A DNA stretch of 64,000 bases from RH-AL1 sp965249685 (GCA_965249685.1 CBDFMN010000003.1:1984001-2048000); one strand, 5' to 3'; positions 8,974 to 17,324 are shown, counted from the stretch's first letter. The notes: generated by a model not told the origin, from the letters alone. Numbers and translations are program-made.

Positions 8974-10317
8974 GTGAGACCTTCCCCAAGCAACGCGAGC
9001 GCCGCCCTAAGCGGCGTACCCGGCACCCCCCTGCGCGGCCGCCTCCGCCCACCCGGCGACAAGTCGATCTCGCACCGCGCGATGATCTTCGGCCTGCTCA
9101 GCGTCGGGACGACGCGCGTGGACGGGCTTCTCGAAGGCGAGGACGTGCTGCGCACGGCCGAAGCCTGTCGGGCGCTCGGCGCCACGGTGGAGCGGGACGG
9201 CTCCTCCTGGATGGTGCGCGGCACCGGCATTGGCTCGCTGCTGGCACCGCGGGGTCCGCTCGACTTCGGCAACGCCGGGACCGGCTCACGCCTCATGCTC
9301 GGCGTCGTCGGCGGCCACCCGATAGAGGCGCGCTTCGACGGCGACGCGTCCCTGCGCAAGCGGCCGATGCGGCGCATCCTCGATCCGCTCACCCTCATGG
9401 GCGTCGAGGTGCTGGAGCAGGCCGAAGGGGGGCGCTGCCCCATCCGCATCCGCGGCACCGCGGAGCCGACACCCATCGAGTATCGCACGCCTGTCGCCTC
9501 GGCGCAGATCAAGTCGGCGGTGCTGCTGGCCGGCCTCAACTCGCCCGGCCGCACCACCGTGATCGAAGCGGAGGCGAGCCGCGACCATACGGAGAAGATG
9601 CTGACCTTCTTCGGCGCCGACGTCAGCGTCGAGCCCTATGGCGAGGCCGGCCGCAAGGTCAGCCTGCAGGGGCGCCCGGAACTGCGTCCGTGCCACGTCA
9701 TGGTGCCGGCCGACCCTTCTTCGGCCGCCTTCGCGGTCGTCGCCGCGCTGGTCACACCTGGTTCGGACGTGGTGATCGAGGGTGTGATGACCAACCCCCT
9801 GCGGACCGGCCTCATGACCACCCTGCTCGCGATGGGCGCGCGGATCGAGGTGCTGGACCGCCGCACCGAGGGCGGCGAAGAGGTGGCGGACCTGCGCGTT
9901 CGCGCCTCGGCGCTCGCCGGTGTCGACGTGCCGGCGGCGCGCGCGCCTTCGATGATCGACGAATACCCCATCCTCGCGGTGGCCGCCGCCTACGCGACGG
10001 GCACGACCCGCATGCGCGGATTGCAGGAGCTGCGCGTCAAGGAGTCGGACCGGCTGGCTGCGGTGGCCGCCGGGCTGGCGGAGGCCGGCGTCGCCCATGC
10101 GGTCGAGGGCGACGACCTCCTGGTCGAGGGCGGCTCGGGACGGGTGCGCGGCGGCGGCCTCGCCGTCACCCACCTCGACCACCGCATCGCCATGAGCTTC
10201 CTTTGCCTCGGCTTCGCGGCGGAGCGACCTATGGCGGTGGACGACGAGGCGACCATCGCGACGAGCTATCCCGGCTTCAAGGCCGACATGACGCGGCTGG
10301 GGGCGACCTTCCGGTGA
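8974..10317 (+). CDS. aroA: 3-phosphoshikimate 1-carboxyvinyltransferase (EPSP synthase, class II)
   Basis: The sixth step of the shikimate pathway joins shikimate-3-phosphate and phosphoenolpyruvate. The 447-residue protein follows the class II (Agrobacterium CP4-like) pattern rather than the E. coli one: PGDKSISHRAM near the N-terminus, DGDASLRKRPM, SAQIKSAVLLAGLN, SRDHTEKML, APSMIDEYPILAVAAA, LRVKESDRL and THLDHRIAMSFL. The phosphoenolpyruvate-site loop reads GNAGT, with Gly where CP4 has Ala. The start is GTG 8974. The stop overlaps the cmk start (GTGA), so the two are translationally coupled. Confidence 0.96.
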   Translation: MRPSPSNASAALSGVPGTPLRGRLRPPGDKSISHRAMIFGLLSVGTTRVDGLLEGEDVLRTAEACRALGATVERDGSSWMVRGTGIGSLLAPRGPLDFGNAGTGSRLMLGVVGGHPIEARFDGDASLRKRPMRRILDPLTLMGVEVLEQAEGGRCPIRIRGTAEPTPIEYRTPVASAQIKSAVLLAGLNSPGRTTVIEAEASRDHTEKMLTFFGADVSVEPYGEAGRKVSLQGRPELRPCHVMVPADPSSAAFAVVAALVTPGSDVVIEGVMTNPLRTGLMTTLLAMGARIEVLDRRTEGGEEVADLRVRASALAGVDVPAARAPSMIDEYPILAVAAAYATGTTRMRGLQELRVKESDRLAAVAAGLAEAGVAHAVEGDDLLVEGGSGRVRGGGLAVTHLDHRIAMSFLCLGFAAERPMAVDDEATIATSYPGFKADMTRLGATFR

Positions 10318-10955
10318 TCGTCGCGATCGACGGGCCGGCCGCGTCCGGCAAGGGCACGATCGCGCGGCGCCTGGCGGCATCACTCGGTGTCCCGCATCTC
10401 GATACCGGCCTTATCTACAGGGCGACGGCGTATGCCGTGCTCGAAGCCGGCGCCGTGCTCGACGACGAGGAGGCCGCGGTGACCGCCGCACGCGCGCTCG
10501 TCCTGCGCGACATCGACGAGACACGGCTGCGCGGCAAGGACATGGGCGAAGCCGCCTCGCGCGTCGCCGCCATCCCGGCCGTGCGCGCCGCGCTCCTCGA
10601 CGCGCAGCGCGCCTTCGCCGGGCAAGTGGCCGGCGCCGTCCTCGACGGGCGCGACATCGGCACGGTCATCTGCCCGCGGGCGGACGCCAAGATCTTCGTG
10701 ACCGCCAGCGCCGCCGTCCGGGCGCAGCGCCGCACCCTCGAGCTGGAAGGCCGGGGCGAGGCGGCGTATTACGAGGCCGTGCTCGCCGACATCCTCCGAC
10801 GCGACGAGCGCGATCGCGGCCGGGGAGTGGCGCCGTTGCAGCGCGCGGTCGACGCCGTCGAACTCGACACCAGCGCGCTCGACGTCGAGACGGCCGTCGC
10901 GAGAGCGGCGGCGATCGTCGCGCGCCGGCTCTCGCAGCGAGAACCCCGCGGATGA
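10314..10955 (+). CDS. cmk: Cytidylate kinase
   Basis: This enzyme phosphorylates CMP and dCMP with ATP. The 213-residue protein starts VIVAIDGPAASGKGTIARRL, with the P-loop GPAASGKGT at residues 6-14, then LDTGLIYRATA and the DGRDIGTV motif typical of bacterial CMP kinases. The GTG at 10314 overlaps the aroA stop. The next gene begins with ATGA over the cmk stop. In most alphaproteobacteria cmk is followed by rpsA; here a potassium channel gene takes that place. Confidence 0.95.
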   Translation: MIVAIDGPAASGKGTIARRLAASLGVPHLDTGLIYRATAYAVLEAGAVLDDEEAAVTAARALVLRDIDETRLRGKDMGEAASRVAAIPAVRAALLDAQRAFAGQVAGAVLDGRDIGTVICPRADAKIFVTASAAVRAQRRTLELEGRGEAAYYEAVLADILRRDERDRGRGVAPLQRAVDAVELDTSALDVETAVARAAAIVARRLSQREPRG

Positions 10956-11857
10956 GGCGCGAGCCGAGGCCGCGCAGGCCGGGACGCCCGCACAGGCGGC
11001 AAGCCGTCAGCTTCAGCCTGGGCGAATATGACTTCATCCAGGCGGGGCTGCGCCGTTTCGACCTGCGCGACCCCTATTACATCGCGGTCTCGCTGAGCTG
11101 GCGGGCCTTCTTCCTGCTGTTCCTCGGCGCGGAACTGACGATCAACACGGTCTTCGCCCTGCTCTACCTGGCTCAGCCCGGCGCGGTCGCCAATGCGCGG
11201 CCCGGCACCTTCAGCGACGTGTTCTTCTTTTCGCTGGAGACGCTGGCGACCGTCGGCTACGGCGTCATGGCGCCGGCGACCCTCTACGGCCACCTGGTCT
11301 CGGGCGCCGAGATCGTCACCGGCATGATCTTCACCGCGATCATGACGGGCCTGCTCTTCGTGCGCTTCTCCAAGCCGCGGGCGCGCATCCTCTACGCCGC
11401 CAACCCCGTCGTGACGTTGCACAATGGGCGGCCGACGCTGATGCTACGGATCGGCAACGCGCGCGCCAACCCGCTGACCAACGTGCGCCTGAGCGTGCAC
11501 GCTCTTGTGCGGCAGGTTTCGGCGGAGGGCCATCCGCAGCGCTCGCTCGTCGAACTGCCGCTGGTGCGCGGCCGGCTGCCGATCTTCGCGATCCTGTGGA
11601 CGCTGATGCATGTTATCGACGAGGCGAGCCCACTGTACGGGATGGACGCACAAGCGGTCGAAGTCGAGAACTTACGGTTCTTCCTCACCGTCGCCGCGCG
11701 CGACCACGGCACCGGACAGGAAGTCTCCGACCTGCGCGTCTATGCCGGCGGCGACATCCGCTTCGGTATGCATTACCGGGAAGCGGTCCTGGTCGGCGCC
11801 GAGAACCGGACGACCGCCGATTACAGCCTGATCGGAGCGATGGAAGCGGATGGGTGA
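10952..11857 (+). CDS. KirBac-type inward rectifier potassium channel
   Basis: This 301-residue bacterial Kir channel has the selectivity filter TVGYG at residues 100-104, preceded by the pore helix FSDVFFFSLETLA and flanked by two membrane helices (about residues 50-75 and 110-135). The remainder is the beta-rich cytoplasmic immunoglobulin-like Kir domain, with PTLMLRIGNARAN and a C-terminal GMHYREAVLVG segment. It conducts K+ through the inner membrane; gating is not predictable from sequence. It overlaps cmk by four bases and the next gene by eight, so it is translated as part of the aroA-cmk run. Confidence 0.92.
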   Translation: MRREPRPRRPGRPHRRQAVSFSLGEYDFIQAGLRRFDLRDPYYIAVSLSWRAFFLLFLGAELTINTVFALLYLAQPGAVANARPGTFSDVFFFSLETLATVGYGVMAPATLYGHLVSGAEIVTGMIFTAIMTGLLFVRFSKPRARILYAANPVVTLHNGRPTLMLRIGNARANPLTNVRLSVHALVRQVSAEGHPQRSLVELPLVRGRLPIFAILWTLMHVIDEASPLYGMDAQAVEVENLRFFLTVAARDHGTGQEVSDLRVYAGGDIRFGMHYREAVLVGAENRTTADYSLIGAMEADG

Positions 11858-13112
11858 CGTGTCCAACCTCCAGATCGACCCGCAACGCCTCTGGGACAGC
11901 CTCATGGAGACCGCGAAGGTCGGCGCACTGCCGAGTGGCGGGGTGGCGCGACTGACGCTAGGCGAGGACGACCGTCGCATCCGCGACTGGTTCCGCGACG
12001 AGGCGGAGGCGCTGGGGCTCGCCGTCACGGTGGACGAGGTCGGCAACATGTTCGCGCTTCGCTCTGGGCTCGATCCGAGCCTGCCACCGATCGCCGTCGG
12101 CAGCCACCTCGACACGCAACCCACCGGTGGGAAGTTCGACGGCAATTTGGGCGTGCTGGCCGGGCTGGAGATCATGCGCACGCTGGCGGCCTCGGGCTAC
12201 GTCACGCAAGCGCCGCTGTTGCTGGTAAACTGGACCAACGAGGAGGGCTCGCGGTTCGCGCCCGCGATGCTGGGCTCAGGCGTCCATGCCGGCGCTTACG
12301 CCAAGGGCTTCGCCTACGCGCGCGCCGACCCGGGTGGAACCCGCTTCGACACGGCGCTCGAGGCGATCGGCTACCGCGGACCGTTGGCCGCGGGTACGAC
12401 CAAGCTCGGCGCGATGTTCGAGCTGCATATCGAGCAGGGGCCGATCCTCGAGGCGGAGGGCAAGACGATCGGCGTCGTCCAAGGCGTCCAGGGCATGCGC
12501 TGGTTCGACGTCGCCCTGACGGGCGAGGCGGCGCATACCGGCTCGACACCGATGCCGACGCGTCGCAACGCGCTGCTTGGCGCCGCACGCCTCATTCAGC
12601 AGGTCGACGCCATCGCGAAGGCGCATGCCCCTGCGGCGGTCGGAACGGTCGGCTTCCTCGTCGTGACGCCCAATTCGCACAACGTCATTCCGGGGCACGT
12701 CGCGCTCACGGTGGACATGCGCGACCCCTCCGACGCGACGCTCGACGCGATGGAGCGGGCGCTGACCGAGGCCGTGGCGTCCGTGCGCGAGGAGTTGGGC
12801 CTTGCCGTCGCGCTCACTCCCATCGCCCGCACCGCGCCCGTGGTCTTCGATCCCGGCTGCATCGCCGCGGTGCGGCGGGCGGCGGCGAAAGGCGGCTTTG
12901 CCACGCGCGACATGGTCTCCGGTGCCGGCCACGATGCCGCCCATTGCGCGGCCGTCGCGCCGACGACGATGATCTTCGTGCCGAGCGCCGGCGGCCTGAG
13001 CCACAACGAGGCGGAGTTCACAAGCCTGAACGACTGCGGGGCGGGAGCACAGGTGCTACTCGACGCCGTGCTCGGCTACGACGCGGAACGGCAGGAAGCC
13101 GCGACCGCTTGA
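11850..13112 (+). CDS. M20-family Zn-dependent amidohydrolase (allantoate / N-carbamoyl-amino acid hydrolase type)
   Basis: The 420-residue protein belongs to the HyuC/AllC/AmaB group, which hydrolyses N-carbamoyl-L-amino acids, allantoate or ureidoglycolate. Metal-ligand motifs are visible: SHLDT with His86 and Asp88, FDGNLG with Asp97, NEEGSRF with Glu131-Glu132, and FELHIEQGP. The dimerisation domain contains GEAAHTGSTPM, and the end has SGAGHDAAH and PSAGGLSHNEAE. The substrate cannot be named because no purine-degradation or hydantoin genes adjoin. It overlaps the KirBac gene by eight bases and ends the four-gene overlapping run that starts at aroA. Confidence 0.9.
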   Translation: MGDVSNLQIDPQRLWDSLMETAKVGALPSGGVARLTLGEDDRRIRDWFRDEAEALGLAVTVDEVGNMFALRSGLDPSLPPIAVGSHLDTQPTGGKFDGNLGVLAGLEIMRTLAASGYVTQAPLLLVNWTNEEGSRFAPAMLGSGVHAGAYAKGFAYARADPGGTRFDTALEAIGYRGPLAAGTTKLGAMFELHIEQGPILEAEGKTIGVVQGVQGMRWFDVALTGEAAHTGSTPMPTRRNALLGAARLIQQVDAIAKAHAPAAVGTVGFLVVTPNSHNVIPGHVALTVDMRDPSDATLDAMERALTEAVASVREELGLAVALTPIARTAPVVFDPGCIAAVRRAAAKGGFATRDMVSGAGHDAAHCAAVAPTTMIFVPSAGGLSHNEAEFTSLNDCGAGAQVLLDAVLGYDAERQEAATA

Positions 13113-13289
13113 CCCGCCGACCTCGCGATGTAGAGGCATGCCGCTCGCGCGAGACGTCACCGCGCCGCCTCTCGCCCGTTCCTCGCTCCCAAGTCGGCTG
13201 CGGCGTCCGGGATGACGGCCCCTCAAAGGCCGATAGATGGCATGGCCTTTTATGCTAAGGGTCGATGGGCCGGCAAGTGGAGAAGTCCG

Positions 13290-14348
13290 ATGATAGTCCT
13301 GGGGATCGAGACCACCTGCGACGAGACGGGCGCGGCGATGGTCCGCCTCAAGCCAGAAGGCGGCGGCGAGATCCTATCCAACGAGGTGATGAGCCAGATC
13401 AAGCAGCATGCGGCCTATGGCGGCGTGGTGCCGGAGATCGCCGCGCGCGCCCACGTCGAGGTGATAGACCGGCTGATCGCGCGCGCCGCCGCCAAGGCCG
13501 GCGTGGCACTGCGCGACATCGACGGCGTGGCCGCCGCCGCGGGGCCTGGCCTGATCGGCGGCGTCATCGTCGGCCTCACCGCCGGCAAGGCAATCGCGCT
13601 TGCCCTGCGCAAACCGTTCGTCGCGGTCAACCACCTTGAAGCCCACGCGCTCACGCCGCGGCTGACGGACAATGCCGCCTTCCCCTACCTTCTCCTGCTC
13701 GTCTCGGGCGGCCACACCCAGCTCGTCGCCGTGCGTGGCGTCGGCGACTACGTGCGGCTCGGCGCCACACTCGATGATGCGGTGGGCGAGGCCTTCGACA
13801 AGGTGGCCAAGATGCTGGGGCTACCCTACCCCGGCGGCCCGCTGGTCGAAGAGCGCGCGGCCGACGGCAATCCCGACCGTTTCGCCTTCCCGCGCCCGAT
13901 GCTCGGCCGTCCCAAGCCGGATTTCTCGTTCTCCGGCCTCAAGACCGCCGTGCGGCTCGAAGCCGATCGGATCGTCCCGCTCACCGCGACGGACGTCGCC
14001 GATCTCGCCGCCTCCTTCCAGGCGGCAGTCGTCGACACGATCATCGACCGCTGCCGCTGCGCGCTACGGATGTTTCGCGAGCGGGTCGGCCCGTGCGAGA
14101 CCGTGGTTGCGGCCGGCGGCGTCGCCTCCAACGGGGCTATCCGCCGGGCGCTTGCCCGCTTCTGCGGCGAGGCAGGGCTGACCCTGGTGGTGCCGCCGCC
14201 GGCACTCTGCACCGACAATGGCGCGATGATCGCTTGGGCCGGCGTCGAGCGGCTGCAGCTCGGCCTCGTCGATGACCTGACCTTCGCCGCGCGCCCGCGT
14301 TGGCCTCTCGACGCCACCGCGGAAGCGGCGCACCACGGCAAGGCCTAG
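13290..14348 (+). CDS. tsaD: tRNA N6-adenosine threonylcarbamoyltransferase
   Basis: TsaD transfers the threonylcarbamoyl group to A37 of ANN-decoding tRNAs, acting with TsaB, TsaC and TsaE. The 352-residue protein begins MIVLGIETTCDETGAA, and the metal-binding HxxxH is in NHLEAH (His115 and His119). The family segments VSGGHTQL, KPDFSFSGLKTAV, AAGGVASNGAIR and CTDNGAMIAWAG are present. ATG 13290, preceded by GGAGAAG, is chosen over the in-frame ATG 13212, whose 26 extra residues are not family-like. tsaB and tsaE are not in the window. Confidence 0.97.
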   Translation: MIVLGIETTCDETGAAMVRLKPEGGGEILSNEVMSQIKQHAAYGGVVPEIAARAHVEVIDRLIARAAAKAGVALRDIDGVAAAAGPGLIGGVIVGLTAGKAIALALRKPFVAVNHLEAHALTPRLTDNAAFPYLLLLVSGGHTQLVAVRGVGDYVRLGATLDDAVGEAFDKVAKMLGLPYPGGPLVEERAADGNPDRFAFPRPMLGRPKPDFSFSGLKTAVRLEADRIVPLTATDVADLAASFQAAVVDTIIDRCRCALRMFRERVGPCETVVAAGGVASNGAIRRALARFCGEAGLTLVVPPPALCTDNGAMIAWAGVERLQLGLVDDLTFAARPRWPLDATAEAAHHGKA

Positions 14349-14486
14349 CAACTTCACTTGATATGACCCAGGCTCGGCATCGGTGACCTGAAACCACGTC
14401 GACATGCGCCAAGACGAGCTTGGGCTAGTCAGGAGCTTGCGTTTTGCTAGATTGGCGGGCGCCGTTCGAAAACGGAGGAGCATGAG

Positions 14487-14837
14487 TTGCGCAACGAGAG
14501 CTCTTCCAACGAAAGTCATCCCGTCGGCCCCCATGACGTCGGCGGCCGGCCGGCGCCGACCGTCATCAAGGACGAGCACGAGCACGCGCTGTGGGAGCGG
14601 CGCGTCGATGCGATGATGATGCTGCTGACCCACCCCTCCCGCCACCTGCTGGTGGTCGACGAGTTGCGCCGCCAGGTCGAGGCGCTGGGTCCCGGCGCCT
14701 ACGGGTCCCTGGGATATTATGAGCGCTGGATCGCCGCTATCGCTGCCGCGATGATCGAGCGCGGCGTGGTCACGAGCGACGCGCTGGGGCGCCGCATGGC
14801 CGAAGTCGAGGCGCGCGACGCCGAGGGTCGGCCTTGA
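14487..14837 (+). CDS. Nitrile hydratase beta subunit, N-terminal half (split-beta type)
   Basis: This 116-residue protein matches the helical N-terminal domain of nitrile hydratase beta: a HDVGG motif near the start, a DEHEHALWERRV segment, then YGSLGYYERWIAAIAAAMIE and a G(V)VTSDALGRR stretch like the family's G-I/V-T-x-x-E-L. It stops before the SH3-like domain, which is the next gene. A beta subunit split this way is the arrangement of thiocyanate hydrolase (ScnB corresponds to this half). The start is TTG 14487, six bases after GGAGGAG. An ATG at 14482 is nearer the same Shine-Dalgarno but leads to an unrelated frame. The product's substrate, nitrile or thiocyanate, is open. Confidence 0.8.
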   Translation: MRNESSSNESHPVGPHDVGGRPAPTVIKDEHEHALWERRVDAMMMLLTHPSRHLLVVDELRRQVEALGPGAYGSLGYYERWIAAIAAAMIERGVVTSDALGRRMAEVEARDAEGRP

Positions 14838-15214
14838 GCGCCGTTTCACCCGGAGAGCGCGTCGCCGTGCGCCGCGTGGTTACGCCCGTAGAGCGCGTCG
14901 CCGTGCGCCGCGCGTTTCTGGTCGGAGAACGCGTTGTTGTGCGCCGCGCCTGGCAGCCGGGCCATGTCCGCACACCCGCCTATATTCGCGGCCGCGTGGG
15001 CCGCATCGAGCGGTGCCTCGGTGCTTTCCCCAACCCGGAGGAACTGGCCTATCGCCGGTCCGGCGCGCCCGCGCCCCTGCTCTACCGCGTACGGTTCCTG
15101 CAGGCCGACGTCTGGCCCGACTACCGCGGGCCTGCCGCCGACGCGATCGAGGTCGAGATCTACCACCATTGGCTGGAGCCAGCCGAGCCGGAGCCGCCGC
15201 ACGATGGCGCATGA
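14834..15214 (+). CDS. Nitrile hydratase beta subunit, C-terminal SH3-like half (split-beta type)
   Basis: This 126-residue protein matches the C-terminal SH3-like domain of nitrile hydratase beta or the ScnA subunit of thiocyanate hydrolase: GERVVVRRAWQPGHVRTPAY, then IRGRVGRIER, FPNPEELAYR, LYRVRFLQADVW and a C-terminal EVEIYHHWLE. The TTG start overlaps the preceding stop (TTGA) and the next gene overlaps by 11 bases. The domain's first strand, GERVxVRR, appears three times in a row (residues 7-14, 19-26 and 31-38) because of a 36-bp tandem triplication. Only the last copy is in the normal position, so the true start could lie further in. Confidence 0.8.
   Translation: MSAVSPGERVAVRRVVTPVERVAVRRAFLVGERVVVRRAWQPGHVRTPAYIRGRVGRIERCLGAFPNPEELAYRRSGAPAPLLYRVRFLQADVWPDYRGPAADAIEVEIYHHWLEPAEPEPPHDGA
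14855..14950 (+). repeat. 36-bp tandem repeat, three copies, inside the beta-C gene
   Basis: The core GCGTCGCCGTGCGCCGCG starts at 14859 and 14895, and a diverged copy GCGTTGTTGTGCGCCGCG starts at 14931, exactly 36 bp apart. Each unit encodes 12 residues around ERVxVRR. The first two copies are nearly identical, the third has changed, and all stay in frame. Confidence 0.85.
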
Positions 15215-15821
15215 CCACCATCACCATGCGCCTGAAGGTGTCGTCGTCGAGGGGCTGCCCACCCACTATCAGCAGATGGAGATCGCGCTTCGCGAACTGC
15301 TGATCGAGGCAGGCGTGTTCAGCGCCGGCGACGTCAGGCGCGAGGTCGAGGCGATGGAGGGGCGCGACGCCGGGCGCGGCGCGGCCATGGTCGCGCGCGC
15401 TTGGCTCGATCCGGGCTATAGGGAGCTTCTCCTGCGCGACGCCCGCGCAGCGGCGGCGGCCTTCGGCTTCGAGGCCGGCCCGTTCGAAATCCTGGTGATG
15501 GAGAACACGCCCAGCGTCCACAACATGATCGTCTGCACGCTCTGCTCCTGCTACCCCCGCATGCTGCTCGGCCTGCCTCCGGCCTGGTACAAGGGGCTGG
15601 CCTATCGCGCCCGCGCCGTGCGCGAGCCGCGCGTCGTGCTCGCGGAGTTCGGTTTTCACCTGCCCGGCCACGTCGCGCTCCGGGTGCACGACAGCACTGC
15701 GGACATGCGCTACATGGTGCTGCCGATGCGCCCGGCCGGAACGGAAGGCTGGAGCGAGGCGGCGCTGGCGGCGCTCGTCACTCGCGACAGCCTGATCGGC
15801 GTCGCGCAGGTTGCAGTCTGA
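15204..15821 (+). CDS. Nitrile hydratase alpha / thiocyanate hydrolase gamma subunit
   Basis: This catalytic subunit has the cysteine claw CTLCSC at residues 111-116 (MIVCTLCSCYPR). In the family the last two metal-site cysteines are oxidised and bind low-spin Co(III) or Fe(III). Thr in the second position of the claw is typical of the cobalt type. Downstream the LLGLPPAWYKGLAYRARAVREPR segment matches the family. The length of 205 residues fits nitrile hydratase alpha. The N-terminus is His-rich (MAHDHHHH), possibly relevant to metal supply. It is third in an overlapping operon ordered beta-N, beta-C, alpha, as in scnBAC. No activator or metallochaperone gene (P15K, P47K or CobW type) is adjacent. 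Confidence 0.88.
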   Translation: MAHDHHHHAPEGVVVEGLPTHYQQMEIALRELLIEAGVFSAGDVRREVEAMEGRDAGRGAAMVARAWLDPGYRELLLRDARAAAAAFGFEAGPFEILVMENTPSVHNMIVCTLCSCYPRMLLGLPPAWYKGLAYRARAVREPRVVLAEFGFHLPGHVALRVHDSTADMRYMVLPMRPAGTEGWSEAALAALVTRDSLIGVAQVAV

Positions 15822-15841
15822 ATTCCAGGAAGGGAGCCGCC

Positions 15842-16834
15842 ATGCGCCGCATAGCCGTCCTCGGGGGTGGCGCCTGGGGCACGGCGCTAGCGAACCTGGC
15901 CGCGCGCAATGGCGCCGCCGTGACGCTTTGGGCGCGCGAGCCGTCGCATGCGGCCGCCATGGCGGCAGATCGCGTCAACGCGCGTCGCCTCCCCGGCATC
16001 CCGTTGCATTCCGCCATCGCGCCGAGCGACGACCTTGGCGCGGTCGCTGGCGCCGCCATCGTCCTGCTCGCCGTACCGGCGCAGGCGCTGCGGTCCACAG
16101 CCGAGCGCGCCCGGCCCTTCGTCGAGCCCGGGGTGCCCGTGGTGGTCTGCGCCAAGGGGATCGAGCGTGCGAGCGGCCTCTACATGAGCGACGTCGTCGC
16201 CGCCGCCCTGCCAGGCCGTCCCGCGGCGATCCTCTCCGGCCCCTCCTTCGCCGAGGACGTCGCGCGCGGGCAGCCCACCGCCGTTACGCTCGCCGCGCGC
16301 GACCCGGACGGCGCCGAAGCGCTTGCGGCGGCCTTTGCGGCCCCCTGGTTCCGGCTCTATCATTCCGCCGATATCCATGGTGTCGAGATCGGCGGCGCGG
16401 TGAAGAACGTGCTGGCCATCGCCTGCGGCATCGCCGCCGGGCGCGACCTTGGGCGCAGCGCCGGCGCGGCGCTCATCGCCCGCGGTTTCGCCGAGCTGAT
16501 GCGCTTTGGCGTGGCCCAGGGGGCCGAGCCTGGAACGCTGATGGGACTTTCGGGCCTCGGCGACCTCGTGCTGACGTGCGGCTCAGCGCAATCGCGCAAC
16601 TATGCGTTCGGCATGGCGCTGGGGCGGGGCCTGAGCGTGGCCGAGGCGACGGCGCGGGGCGGCACGGTGGAAGGGGCGCAGACCTGCCCGATCCTTGTCG
16701 CGCTGGCGACGCGGCTGGGGGTGGACATGCCGATCGCCGAAGCGGTAGACGCCGTGCTGGCGGGCCGCACCAGCGTCGAGGCGGCGATTGCCGCCCTGCT
16801 CGCCCGCCCGGCGCGCGCCGAGGCAAGGTTCTGA
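15842..16834 (+). CDS. gpsA: Glycerol-3-phosphate dehydrogenase [NAD(P)+]
   Basis: This enzyme reduces dihydroxyacetone phosphate to sn-glycerol-3-phosphate for phospholipid synthesis. The 330-residue protein has the Rossmann motif GGGAWGTALA near the N-terminus, PSFAEDVA, the catalytic Lys188 in GAVKNVLAIACGIAAG, and GLGDLVLTC. The ATG at 15842 follows GGAAGGGAG. It begins 20 bases after the nitrile hydratase-like alpha gene and may be transcribed with it. gpsA next to tsaD (here separated by the hydratase genes) is a common alphaproteobacterial neighbourhood, which suggests the hydratase genes were inserted between them. Confidence 0.97.
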   Translation: MRRIAVLGGGAWGTALANLAARNGAAVTLWAREPSHAAAMAADRVNARRLPGIPLHSAIAPSDDLGAVAGAAIVLLAVPAQALRSTAERARPFVEPGVPVVVCAKGIERASGLYMSDVVAAALPGRPAAILSGPSFAEDVARGQPTAVTLAARDPDGAEALAAAFAAPWFRLYHSADIHGVEIGGAVKNVLAIACGIAAGRDLGRSAGAALIARGFAELMRFGVAQGAEPGTLMGLSGLGDLVLTCGSAQSRNYAFGMALGRGLSVAEATARGGTVEGAQTCPILVALATRLGVDMPIAEAVDAVLAGRTSVEAAIAALLARPARAEARF

Positions 16835-16853
16835 CGCAACGGACGATCGAGCG

Positions 16854-17267
16854 ATGGCGCATTGGCTGGTGAAGAGCGAGCCGGACAAGTGGTCGTGGGA
16901 CGACCAGGTGGCGGCCGGTCGCAAGGGAACGCACTGGAACGGCGTGCGCAACCACGTCGCCAAGCAGAACCTCATGGCCATGCAATTGGGCGAGCGGGTG
17001 TTCTTCTATCATTCCAACGAGGGGAAGGCGGTCGTCGGGATCGTCGAGGTCGCAAAGCTCTATTACCCTGATCCAAGTGACGAGACCGGCCGCTTCGGCA
17101 TGGTCGATTTTCGTGCGGTCGAGCCGCTGCCGGAGCCGGTGACGCTGGCGGCCGTCAAGGGCGAGCCGCGCCTCAAGGCCATGATGCTGGTGGCGAACTC
17201 GCGTCTGTCGGTGCAGCCGGTGACGGATGCCGAGTGGACGCTGGTGCGCGCGATGGGCGGCCTTTAG
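16854..17267 (+). CDS. EVE-domain protein
   Basis: This 137-residue single-domain protein of the EVE/PUA-like superfamily contains MAHWLVKSEPDKWSWDD, WNGVRNHVAKQNL, GERVFFYHSN and KAVVGIVEVA, followed by LPEPVTLAAVK and NSRLSVQPVT. EVE domains are thought to bind modified bases in DNA or RNA; the bacterial stand-alone form is common and its role is unsettled. It starts 19 bases after gpsA and a second peptidase-type gene follows at a short distance, an arrangement widespread in alphaproteobacteria. Confidence 0.93.
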   Translation: MAHWLVKSEPDKWSWDDQVAAGRKGTHWNGVRNHVAKQNLMAMQLGERVFFYHSNEGKAVVGIVEVAKLYYPDPSDETGRFGMVDFRAVEPLPEPVTLAAVKGEPRLKAMMLVANSRLSVQPVTDAEWTLVRAMGGL

Positions 17268-17324
17268 CAAACGGGCACGGCGCAAGCCGTTGCTCCTCCC
17301 GGCTCGGCGCTCTACCCTGCCACG

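Noticed and set aside
14482..14616. Short ORF from ATG 14482 with an excellent Shine-Dalgarno
   Set aside because: Its frame gives a Ser/Arg/Thr-rich peptide without family character; the same ribosome site serves TTG 14487, which opens the hydratase beta-N frame.
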